The notes beneath the pieces are model-generated. The model made no database searches. It saw nothing but the letters and a program-made list of their open reading frames with translations, and had not been told where the DNA came from. Below, in pieces: positions 23,347 to 33,717 of a DNA stretch of 64,000 nt. The first letter of the stretch is position 1. The number at the start of each line of letters is the position of its first letter. The stretch covers positions 62,001 through 126,000 of the forward strand of contig JAGQDJ010000173.1 of NCBI GenBank assembly GCA_022885665.1, read 5' to 3'. Source of the stretch: Triops longicaudatus (Eukaryota > Arthropoda > Branchiopoda > Notostraca > Triopsidae). Made by a program: the position numbers and the translations under genes.

Positions 23347-24728
23347 CTCTCAACGGTTAGGTTTGACAAGGCCAAGATGTCTTTTTTGTTGTGGTTGGCC
23401 GCGGTTGATTCTTGCCTAATCGCTGTAAATTAAGAACAATTCTGTAAGTAATTTTGACAGAATTAAATACTTATTTGTGTTACCTATAGAATAGGAGAAA
23501 ATAAGTCACTAAAGGTGGTCAACAAAGACCCAAAAGAGAAAAATTTTAAGTCCAAACAAGCCTGTCGTTCAGGTTCTACACTTTCTTGACTCAATCGCAC
23601 AGCGTTGCCGTCAATGTTGTGTGCGACAATGATGGACAGCACCTGGACCTCCACCTCAAGTTTTCCACTTTTCCCTCCCCCAACCCTTTACAAACCGACG
23701 ACCTACGATATTAGGATTTTTTAACCACGATTATACTTTACTCTGATTTGAAAGGAGACCTTAATCCGCCTAGTTCTTGAATTTTAGGCCCTCTGTCCCA
23801 AAGACTTATGTGAGATTAGTAGTTTGATACAGCCGTGTTTTAGCGAATGAAAGCCTTTTTTACTATTAACAATAAATAACGTATTTCTGAGGGGTTGTCA
23901 TGCAGAAATTGGGCAACATAATTAATGAAGGAAATATAAAAGTAATTTTTGTTTAAAGTCACGTTGAATGACACGTGCTGCTGCGCGGTGCCTGGCGGCT
24001 TCTTACATAACCAACGCAGCCAACACAAGTTCGCTTGACAATACACGTGCATAGTAACAACTATCGCGTGGACCGAAAGCGGGGAGACGCGAAATTTTAC
24101 CCAGAGCGCAATGAGCTCAATAGGTACGCTAACCACCAAATCTTTCTTCTTGTTTAGTTGTCGAAAAGTTTTTTTTTCCAAAATACATTACGTTAGAGAG
24201 CCGTGTTTACTCTGTTTAGCTACCAGCGTGATCAGAAATTGATGAAATGATCCAGTCGCTGGGGCGAATCAATAAATTATGTTTTATATTACGTTAGGTC
24301 TAATTCATGAGGCTATTCTACCTTAAAATTCCTTCTAGAATTCTAAGAAATTCTACTAGAATTTTGTGACACTTGACAAGATTTGTGTGTTAACTGTAAG
24401 TAAAACGTCAATGGAAATGCAGCTGACCATAAAGATTTAAGGTAATTTCAATATAAGATATTAGTTTAACTTAGAAGTACGTCAGTTTGAAATGTACAGA
24501 AATTTGGATAGGTTATCTTTCCATTGAATGTGGTCCTTAGTGTTGTATACGTTTTCTGTTTTTTTTTTTCACATAAGTTCCATTAACTTTTGTGGGTTGA
24601 GGCTATAGTGTCAATGCAAGCTAGCCAGATTCGGTTTGCTCATGGAGATGGGAGCTTTTAAGGTCTAAGTTAGTTACTTGACTGGTGAGAAACTGATTCA
24701 TGTAGAAGTGAGAATGTGACCGAAAAGA
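23347..24728. other. Divergent intergenic region between Hsf and WDR89
   Basis: About 1.4 kb separates the start codons of two divergent genes, so it should contain both promoters. No coding exon is visible. A TTC/GAA-rich stretch at 24333-24362 resembles a degenerate heat shock element: TTCtaGAA is perfect, the following modules are imperfect. The stretch 23,975-24,010 is relatively GC-rich. Confidence 0.4.
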
Positions 24729-26425
24729 ATGTTTTCTATATCACAGATCGGTATCTGACTTAGACGAACTATTTGTTTTTTTTTATTATTATTTTAGAAA
24801 GTAGTTTGGACGTCCTGGACATCGACGCTAACAAAGATGAAGATATCGTCGACCCTGAGAAGCTCGAATTGGTCTTTTCACATCCATTTCATGCCGCTGC
24901 TAGAGTTGCTGTTTCTTTAGACAAAACATATGCTCTACACCTGGACGCTAACTGGTAAAAATTATACAGTTTACAATAAGTTAACCTTAACATATCGGCT
25001 TCGATAGGGAATCTAACAAATTGGCCGCTGCTTTGTCAAATTATTCCGTTATGCTGTTCAGTAGCGATACTTTGAGCAAAGTCACTACTATTCAAGCTCA
25101 TAACCAGCCTTTGAACTGCGTTCGGTTCAATCCGACCAACGCGCAGGAAGTTTTCACTGGCTCATCAGACGGAACCATCAAGCAGTGGGATTTGAGAACT
25201 CCGGAAAAACGTGTTCAAGAATTTAAGGGTACCTAGGAGTAAAATCTAGTACTTTCCGATTTCACACGAAGTCGCTGTTAGATGATACTGATGGGCCGAC
25301 GAAAATCAAGCCACTGTCAACGTTTGATGTCAACTGCGATGGACGATTTTTATGTGGAGGCACGGATCAGATTAAAGAAGACTCATATCTTCTTTTTTGG
25401 GATGTGCGCAATACAAAAATCTTGGGTGGATACTGGGAGTCGCATTTGGATGACATAACTCATGTAAATTTTTATTAATTTATTTGTTATTTGAAGACAA
25501 TCCAATAAAAATGTTAATTACTGTCGTTTCGTAGGTTAAATTTCATCCAAGTGAAGCCGACACGTTAGCATCTTGTTCGACGGACGGCTTAATTAATATT
25601 TTTGACGTCAGCCAGTCTTCCGAAGATGAAGCCTTGCAATTTAGCTTGAATTCCGAAACGTCTCTTGTAAGTATGTTTACATAATTAGCCAGATCTCTTA
25701 CAATCTAACGACGCGCTGTTTCGCAGAATCGCGTACACTGGATTCGTCGCCAAGGAAGCATTCGTGGCGTTGGTGCCGTGACTCACACTGAAGACATCCA
25801 ATTGTGGGACAAAGAAGGAGCAGCTCCTGAGGTCGCTTTTTCCAGAGAAGAGCTAACACGGAGTTTAATGGTACATAATTTAGTTTTTGCATTCGACTAA
25901 GAAAGTAAAATTTATAATCTTCTTTCTGTAACTGTAGAGGAAAGCTAGCGAAGTTTGCTACGCCGTCGGTTGCTTTCAGTCACGTGATTCCGAGGAAGTT
26001 TTCGTTCTTGCCGGTTCGGCGCAAAGGTTCGGGTAAGTTAGTTAGAAAAAAATGCATTGATTAAATAAATTATTTCAAATTTAATGATTTGATCTCGTGG
26101 GGTTTACAGAGGTTGTTTACGCGTGTTGCGCACGGAAGGTAATAAGTTGAAGCCATTTGCAACTTTAGTTGATGGTGAGGCTAAGACTACTCAGATTGTA
26201 CGTTCTTTTGCATTCAGTGACAAGGTAGTATTACTTTATTGTTTTCTTCTGTAAATGCACTAATAAATTTTGCTTTTTTTTCAGGATGACGTTATAATCA
26301 CCGGAGGGGAAGATGGAGTTCTTAACGTTTGGAGGCCAGGCGAGGATAAAGAAATAGAGAAAACATCGAAGGTAGTATCGTCAAAGACACATAAAAATCG
26401 TCGGTCGGCACCATACACTAGATAG
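24729..26425 (+). CDS. WDR89: WD repeat-containing protein 89 homologue, 9 exons
   Basis: Exons: 24729-24750, 24798-24954, 25008-25228, 25282-25463, 25535-25666, 25727-25870, 25938-26032, 26110-26224, 26285-26425. Phases close to 402 residues (human WDR89 387). WD40 blocks include LNCVRFNPTN, VFTGSSDGTIKQWDLRTPEK, FDVNCDGRFLCGGTDQ, LLFWDVRN, DDITHVNFHPS-type junction DDITHVKFHPSEADTLAS, and ITGGEDGVLNVWRPG, with a basic C-terminal tail. The arrangement matches WDR89 closely, including the FDVNC and W-DLRT positions. Exon 1 is only 22 nt and its intron only 47 nt, so the precise N-terminus is tentative; exons 2-9 are secure. The molecular role of WDR89 is poorly defined; it is a beta-propeller scaffold. 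AATAAA follows the stop by 25 bases. Confidence 0.9.
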
Positions 26426-26450
26426 TACCATTGGATTGTTTATCTTGTTG

Positions 26451-26456
26451 AATAAA
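26451..26456 (+). terminator. Poly(A) signal of WDR89
   Basis: Canonical AATAAA 25 bases after the WDR89 stop codon, followed by a second ATAATAAA about 10 bases on. The position fits mRNA 3'-end processing for this gene. Confidence 0.7.
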
Positions 26457-28087
26457 AATTTCGATAATAAAAGAAATTGCTTTGCCTTTCTTGTGACACA
26501 TAGTTTGCTACAATCGACACTTAGCTCCTACAGAGTCTCGTAACGAAAAGGAGCTTCACGTGTCATTCGCACAGTTATTTTGTTCTATAAGTTTTTCATC
26601 TGACGATTTGTAGGCTACAACTTGTCGTAGTTATAGTAAAAATGAGTAGAGAACTTTCCATACTCCAAATGCACGATACGGGCGTGAACGTGACCTACTT
26701 CACCGAAAAGTGGAGGTTCTCAAGTTTCACAACTTAAACAACTTTGAAACCACGTGTAAGCAGTAACCCGTAGTTGCTGCTGAACATTAGTGGTCTTCAA
26801 TTTTGGCAGTACTGCACACTTATGAGCTTTTGGAAATATTTATTGGGCGGTGAATCCGTAGTGCAGGACAGGGAGCACTGAACCGTTCGATAGGTATCTT
26901 ATGCTGATTGAATTACTTAAAATTGAAATCTACTTGTCAAGGACACTATGAATATTTGTTGTTAGCAAAGCCAGATTAAGGTTTGGATCTTAGAATTTCA
27001 CTGAAAAAGTCTATTAGAAAACTTCGCATTTAAGCTTCTTTAGGAAACGAATCACTCAATAATTTGACTTGAACGTTTATTTGAGCCGTTCTTAAGGTAT
27101 TTTTTAAAGAGAACAAATTTTTTTTTTATTGGTGATTTAGTTGCAGCGTGTAAAAATTGTCTAAACTTCTCAGGGGATTATTTAAAAATTAATTTCCAGA
27201 TTTGACTTATGTTTTCCTCAAAACATTGGTTAAAAGCAGTTTAAGTGTACACGTAAAATTAAATTTCCAAAAATCTTTACCTGAAATAACGAAAATTTAC
27301 TCGCTTGTTACAAATTTACTAAGAGCGTTTTGTAAAGTATATTGACTGCGCGCTGTAGATGGCCACTATAGATAATATTACTGTCAGAAGTGTTTGTAAA
27401 ATGGTGAAGAGTTTTGGTGAAAAAGCGTGACCTTTTAATATATAACTTCCGCATACCTCGGTTAGATAGCACGTAGCCTTCAGCGAAAAGACTCAAGTGC
27501 AAGTATACGTAAATTGGTTGGTAGGGAAAGCCTTATTCAAACATTTTAGTTGTGTTGGACAAAAATCTTCTCATTAAAAAATTAGAAGACATTTTAGTTT
27601 CAAGTTTTCGTCAGATGGAGTTCGTTACCCAAATACAAGCTGTTTTTACCCAATATTGGGTAATATACACGCTATCGAGGCACTGGATGAATGGACCGGC
27701 GTGAATTGTTACCACTTGTTAAACAAATATTAGATTCCGATTTAGCCCTGTTTTTTTTTCATTTATGTATTATAATTTTCCTCACGAATAGGCTTTTTAT
27801 GCAAATAAATTTTTATCCACGTACAAGGATTTTCTCAGAGTTGCAGTAGAAAAATAAAACACATTTTGCGTGATTCTTAAGTTTTGCAGTATGCATTTAC
27901 TTTAACCTTACAGTTCTGAGTTTACTTTATAGGCTACTTAAATATTGCATTTCAAATATAATAACCTACAATAGTTTTCATTATCTTTAAAGTTCGTTTC
28001 GTGAGTTGGAAGGTATTTATTAAAACATACAAGTATAATGCAAATGGATTATGTAACCTTTGTAGCACTTTACTAGCGTGAAAATCT

Positions 28088-28250
28088 ATTTTTCTTTGTT
28101 TCGCCATTTGTACTGCACAAGTTGCGGTCAAAAACGCTTCAGTCCAAGCCGTATGAAAGCTCTACTTTTGACTTTACTTGTCAACTATGAGTTTGCTTCT
28201 GAATTTTCGTGCCTGAGTTTTAAGAGGGTTGTAATCTGGTTTACGCAGGA
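28088..28250 (+). repeat. Dispersed repeat, copy 1
   Basis: This stretch is clearly similar to the reverse complement of about 61,445-61,612. Shared blocks include TTTTTCTTT, GCGGTCAAAAA, GCTTCAGTCCAA and CCGTA, followed by alignable, more diverged sequence to TGGTTTACGC/TGGTTCACGC. Two diverged copies on opposite strands 33 kb apart suggest an old interspersed element of unknown class. Confidence 0.55.
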
Positions 28251-30555
28251 CATAAAACCATTTTGACACAATTTTAGGATACTTAACGTAAACATTACAA
28301 CTAAAACACTTAAGACTCATATTTTTTTTTTATAAAAGAAACAAATTTAGCTTTTCCTTATTTTCTCGCAAAAACTTCACTCTTTCTCTACGAAACTCAG
28401 CCTGTGTGACCCTCATCGTGTTCCTTAAGTGTTCGATTTTTCCCCATTTCCAAAACGTGAGTAGTTTACTAGTTACGATTTTTGTACGATTTGCCCGACG
28501 TGTCAACTGTCCCCTCACTCATCTAGCAAAGTGGGCGTTTCCCAAAAATGGTTGCAGATCACTGCGACACAGTTTCACTTTAGTTCTCAAAATCAGTTTA
28601 TCGTAAAAGTGCATTTGTACCATTCCTTTTCGTATTTTCACGCGCTTTTCTTGTCACTTTCATGCTATTTGACTATTATGAGTCAGGAACCAAAGCCTTC
28701 AACATCCAGTTCCTATTTATTACCGAAAAGCATTTAGAATTACTGTAGCATGAGGAAATATTTGCCCCAGCAATCTATTGTCGGTTGTAGCGGCACCAGG
28801 AAAGTGATGCTATTTGAACCTGTTTCATAATATTCAAAAATTCTCTATTTACGACAAATGCTGAGATGAACGTAGAAGAGAAGAAAGAATACAAAGGAAT
28901 GCGCGTAACGATCTCCAAATCTTGTCTTTACCCAAAATTTAATTGAGGCATTTAACTGATAGTGTTCTAGACTTTGTTATAAATTAGCTATAAAATAAAA
29001 ATATATGTATACGGTATGTATAAAGAAGTAAATAATTCGTTTATAAAAAAATCCTTCAAAATTACTATCCGTGTCGTAAAATTCTTCAATAATAATAAAA
29101 GGATTAAAGGTTAAGGTACTTCACCCAGTAAACCAAGCGCGTGTTTCCTCTATTCTAACCCACCTCTGGTACTTACAGCTCTAACATCCTTCCGGATTTC
29201 CTTGACCTCTTTCCTGACAATAAAAAAAAAAGGAACTTTGAAGACTAACTACCCCTGCCTAAGATTTTTGCTTCCTTCCTCTTTCTTCCTGTTTTCAGGT
29301 TTGGGCGTGAAGGTCGCTGCCCGGTTATCGAATGCAATGTCGGAATGCTTCGTCCTGTACTTTCGCTGGTTACCAGGGGCTCCAACAATGCCCTTGTCAT
29401 AGTTCAACCGTATCTCGGTATTCGCAAGAGTAGCATTGCCACTAAGGTTAAACTTGTTTTTAGACCGGAATTACTTCAGGTTGTTTAACCGCAATAGCCC
29501 CCTACCTAGAGATGAGGGTTGTTGTCATTGGGAGCATCATCCTTTTGTTTTAAGAGAAGGGTCTTTCCCCATCGATGGTGATAAACTTAAAGAGGGATGC
29601 TGACTAATTTTCAAGGTACCACATGACGGGATCATGGTTATCCCTAAGGGTTATGAAACCCGAGGTAAGCGAGTGGGAGAAAGAAGACTACAAAACCTGT
29701 CGTAGCTTTACTATTTGTTCACATGGAAGTAGGGGGACTGGACGCTTGGCTTGCTTGGGTTTTATTCCAACCTTTCGTCAATGTTTGATGCCTGCTGGAG
29801 GGGGTTCTTATGGAATGGTCTGGGGGAAGTCTCGTCCTCCACGGTTAGGTGCACATCGTGTATTGTCTCTTATAAAAGCGAGCTCAGGATCACGCTTTGT
29901 TACATAGTCGATTCGAACAGGAAACCGAGCACATTCACGTGTTCCGCCTGTGTCTCCCCCGGTTCAAACTATTTTTTTATTCCTTTACCTTCATCTAGCT
30001 TTTGTAAGTAGATTTTAACATTTACGTTGCTTAAGATGTATACTTCCATGCTCTGCTTGTACCTTATATCAACTTGGAAACATACTTACTTCCCTTGGTT
30101 TCGCAAATTTGTGTTCAACTACAAGTGAAATTTCTACAGTGAAACTAACAACTGCAATTTGACTAGCCAATCTGTAGGTATCTAAAAAAAATTCTTAGAA
30201 CTAACGTGAGTTTTTAAAATCTAAGGTAAATATGTCTCACAAACCCTTACGTTGATTAAATCTCTCGTAAGGTTACAAAATCTGTCATAGGTTGACAATT
30301 TTAATCATAAGTAAAAAAAAATCCAACAAAAGTAGTTAAAATCTAACACGAATAATTGGTACTGGTTTTTGGAATCTAGCAGGTCTGCAGCAACCGAACG
30401 ACAAACTTCCGAGTTCGACCCTGCCAGGACAGCAAAAAGTTTTGTCGCTTTTTCTATTACGGTTTTCTTGTACAGTGCTAGCACAGTACCTTGTCTCTCG
30501 TGCTTTCATTGCTTTCCTTTCATAAACCTAAAACGCTTCGTGTTTCAGATACGCA

Positions 30556-31401
30556 ATGGATTTCTGTGGAATTTTGGTTGTATTCGCCCTTGCGCTGGTG
30601 CAATTCGGCTGGTCATTTCCTAGCGGAGCCCCGAAATTGGCTTGTAAGTCCATGACACCTGTGCACGGGGTCAATGCTCAAGAAGGGACATCACCTTTTA
30701 CCATTACGTTGTCGTCTACGACCATCAAATCTCCATTGCTGGCCATCTCGAAGAGAGATGTGTCTGCCGTTGTGAACGAAACGGACAGCAACAACAGTAC
30801 CGACAACACTACGAACACGACAAGTACGACCACTACTACAGCGACTACTGCTACAGCGACTACTACTACATCCACCACTTCCATCACCACGGAAGCTGCA
30901 ACAACAACAGTATCGGCCGACGACAATCAGATTACTGGTAAATTCAAAATATCTCTAAATGTAGGCTTAATTATTATGTTTTTTTTTGTAGTTTCCTTGA
31001 GCTCGCCAGATGAAAAAGAATTCAAAGGCTTTTTCGTACAAGCTCGTAACAGCAAAGGCCAAAGCGTTGGCACTTTTAAAGTTGTCAAAGGACCGGGTGC
31101 TTTCTTAGACTGCGGCAAAGGAGCTCACGTAAAATTGTGCAATAATTTTAGAAGATAATATTTATATAATTTCTCTATAGAGCACTGTAACACATGCTAA
31201 TCGTAACCCAAAAACGTCTGTGGTTCTCAAATGGTCTCCCCCGGAGAAGTTTGAAGGCGATATTGTGTTCCACGCCACTGTAGTTGAGGAATTTACTATC
31301 TTTCACACTGGCATCAAGTCTGATACATTAACGGTAAAGAATATTTTAAAAATACTCAGCAAAAACCTAACATTCCTGTACTTCTTTAGGTAAGCAAATA
31401 A
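30556..31401 (+). CDS. Small secreted Reeler-domain protein with Thr-rich insert, 4 exons
   Basis: Exons: 30556-30937, 30992-31128, 31181-31333, 31390-31401. Phases close to 227 residues. A signal peptide (residues 1-20, hydrophobic core ILVVFALALVQF) precedes a Reeler domain: SGAPKLACKSMTPVHG, SPFTIT, VSLSSPDEKEFKGFFVQAR, VGTFKVVKG, LDCGKGAHV, VVLKWSPPEKFEGDIVFHATVV. Small Reeler-only secreted proteins in insects are known as putative defence or nodulation (Noduler/Hdd11-like) proteins. An extracellular immune role here is inferred. Residues about 74-120 are almost all Thr, Ala and Ser with five N-glycosylation sequons, inserted between the first strands of the domain and encoded at the end of exon 1; this is unusual. 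The last exon codes for only three residues plus the stop. An acceptor-like site just upstream suggests a 5' UTR intron. Confidence 0.88.
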
Positions 31402-32176
31402 TCCTAAACTTTGGAAACTTCTGAAACGGATCTCCGAGCCAGTTTATTCGTCTGTATTTTATTGCAAATGTTATTTTTTATTTGTCCTAACCGCGTAATG
31501 TTGTGTTTTAAAGAAACTTTAAACATGTCATGTCTCATGGAAGCAAAACGGCTGTAATATCTGGAAATTATAGGCTTGAATAAAAGATGTAAAATTTATG
31601 CCATTCGTATTCATTGCAATTATCTTTCTCATTTTTAAATTGATTTCGAAAAACAAAATCGGTCTAGCAGATAAGAGTAACAGCTAATTGCTATTCTCAG
31701 GTTAAAATTCACTCACTTAGTCGATAATTCCTAGAGTAAATAAGCAAGTATAATACTAAACAATAAATCTCAATCTTTTCGAAAGACTTGAGCTATGCTA
31801 AGCACGAATTTAAGTTTAATCAGTGCTATTAGCAACACTAAAAGTATTTAGCAATTGACGGTCTACTTTCTAAGTAGTAAAATTTTTACGAATGAAGAAA
31901 GATGTCTTGTGCTTATAAAAGTTGAGCAAAATGTTACCATTTGGAAAGTAATGCAAAACATTTTTGCAAACAAACGGTGCCGGACGATTCCTAGAGACAC
32001 TTTAAACAAGCGCGCCAAAGCACGAACTTTTTTTCAGAGCCGTTAGGGGTGCTGGAGTTCTCACGTCATTGAGCGTCTTCTCTCCAAGTGCACTATAAAG
32101 CTGGAAGTAAGTTGTAAACGAAGCATAATAAGCATCGAACTAAAAGATTTTTCCTAATTCCTGTATCTAACTTAGT
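31402..32176. other. Intergenic gap, Reeler gene to PABPN1
   Basis: Holds the Reeler gene's 3' UTR and, at its right end, the 5' UTR of PABPN1. CTAACTTAG ends one base before the PABPN1 ATG and could be a 5' UTR splice acceptor. No coding exon seen. Confidence 0.4.
31579..31584 (+). terminator. Poly(A) signal of the Reeler gene
   Basis: AATAAA 178 bases downstream of the Reeler-gene stop codon, the first canonical hexamer after the gene. Confidence 0.5.
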
Positions 32177-33367
32177 ATGGCGGATCACAATGAAGATGTG
32201 CAAGATCATGAACCAGACATGGATGATCACCCTCCTGGCGAGGAGGTCGAAGGAGATGATGCCGAATACCAGAACACCGCTGGCGATCAAAGCATGGAAG
32301 ATCCGGTACTGTTTGCCTTTTTCAGTATGTAGTTTTGTCAGAAACTCTTTATTATTTTTTTCACAGGAATTAGAAGCTATTAAAGCACGAGTTAAGGAGA
32401 TGGAAGAAGAAGCCGAAAAGTTAAAAATGCTACAATCGGAGGTGGACAAACAGATGAACTTAGTTAGCCCTCAAGCTGGTATATCAAACACTATTTTGCT
32501 GCATTATTATTATACCGTCTTGAACCTAAGACGTTGTACTCCATATTCCAGTGTTAAACAAGTTTCTGTTAGGTGGTCCTTTCAACATGTCACTGGAAGA
32601 AAAGATGGAAGTGGATGCTAGATCGATCTATGTGGGAAACGTGAGAGCCTTTTGTCATCCATTATTAATAGATATATTTTTTCATTGTTGTGTTTTTTAA
32701 GTTCTTAATGATTTTTTTTATATATTCCACGTTCATTTTTTTTTCGTTTCGGTTGACTATAATGTTCTTATATTTACATTTTCTAATTGTTCTGTAATTA
32801 CTATACGAAGGTGAGAACTTGAATGTTTTGTGCCAAATACGCGAGTAAATACCATTGGTGCTTATAGGTGGATTACGGCGCCACAGCGGAAGAGCTTGAA
32901 CATCATTTTCACGGTTGCGGTTCGATCAATCGCGTCACGATTCTATGCAACAAATATGACGGTCAACCTAAAGGTTTTGCGTACGTGGAATTTGCCGACA
33001 AAGAAGCAGTCCAGACCGCCATGGCGCTTGACGAATCTCTCTTTCGGGGGCGTCAGATCAAGGTAAATTGGGACATTATTAGCTATGAATCGGTATCGAT
33101 CTATTGGTGTTGGTTCCAAACCGGTGTAACGTCTGCCGTTTCTGAAGGTTATGCTGAAACGTACTAACCGTCCTGGTATCAGCACTTCCAACCGACCTCC
33201 CCGTGGTCGTTTCCGTGGTGCTCCGCGTGGCAGAGCAGCTTTTGGAGGTTATGGTGGTTTTAGGGCAATGCGACGGCCGAGGTAATCGATTCCTTACGTT
33301 ATTATTTGAAAACAACTCACATTTTGTGGGTTGTAGGGGCCGGCGTCCATATTTTTCTCCGTATTAA
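32177..33367 (+). CDS. Pabp2: Polyadenylate-binding protein 2 (nuclear), PABPN1/Pabp2, 6 exons, complete
   Basis: PABPN1 coats growing poly(A) tails in the nucleus, stimulates poly(A) polymerase and sets tail length. Exons: 32177-32305, 32367-32478, 32573-32640, 32868-33062, 33148-33281, 33337-33367. Phases close to 222 residues, matching the short invertebrate form (Drosophila about 224; human 306 with an Ala-rich start absent here). An acidic N-terminus (residues 1-43) is followed by a coiled-coil helix (about 44-76, EAEKLKMLQSEVDKQMN). A single RRM follows (about 97-172), with RNP2 IYVGNV at 99-104 and RNP1 KGFAYVEF at 138-145. The linker KRTNRPGIST and an Arg/Gly-rich tail (RGRFRGAPRGR) end in FSPY. 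The RRM is split between exons 3 and 4. Identification is secure. Confidence 0.96.
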
Positions 33368-33717
33368 GAAGTCCTCAGCTCCAATTGGTTGGTCAGTTTT
33401 AAACTCCAGGTAAGGGGCTTAATTGCTGCCGACAACTTAAACAGTCATTCCTTCTGTGATATATTAAGCCTTTGACAGCTTTTAATATTGCAAATTTTTT
33501 TACACAACTTGTTAAGATATACCAAAACGTTTTCCCTTATAGACCCATCCCTAAAGACGAAGAAAAAAGAACTGAAAAAAAGAGCTTGAGAAAAAGAGCG
33601 AGAAGATGGCAAAAAAGCTACCAAAAAAGGACGTCTGTAAACAAAAAAAGAAAAACTAAAATACATAATGTGGGTCTGTAAAAATCGTTGTCGGTTAGAT
33701 CTCAATTCGTTTAGTTC
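33368..33717. other. 3' UTR of PABPN1 / intergenic
   Basis: An A-rich, lysine-codon-like stretch at 33,550-33,670 reads open in one frame but looks like low-complexity 3' UTR. No canonical AATAAA is visible. Confidence 0.4.

Larger units (their letters stand above)
26426..30555. other. Intergenic region, WDR89 to Reeler gene
   Basis: No supported gene. It contains a dispersed repeat copy at about 28,088-28,250. Around 29,100-29,990 lie pyrimidine-rich and GC-richer patches. The segment 30,370-30,549 is less AT-rich and ends in an acceptor-like CGTGTTTCAG seven bases before the Reeler-gene ATG, so a non-coding first exon of that gene probably lies here. Confidence 0.4.

Noticed and set aside
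31411..31426. GGAAACTTCTGAAAC as a heat shock element downstream of the Reeler gene
   Set aside because: Spacing between the TTC and GAA units is one base short of the required 5-bp periodicity.
33472..33681. Lys/Arg-rich open frame after PABPN1
   Set aside because: A-rich 3' UTR low complexity; no splice context, and the frame arises from AAA/AAG runs.
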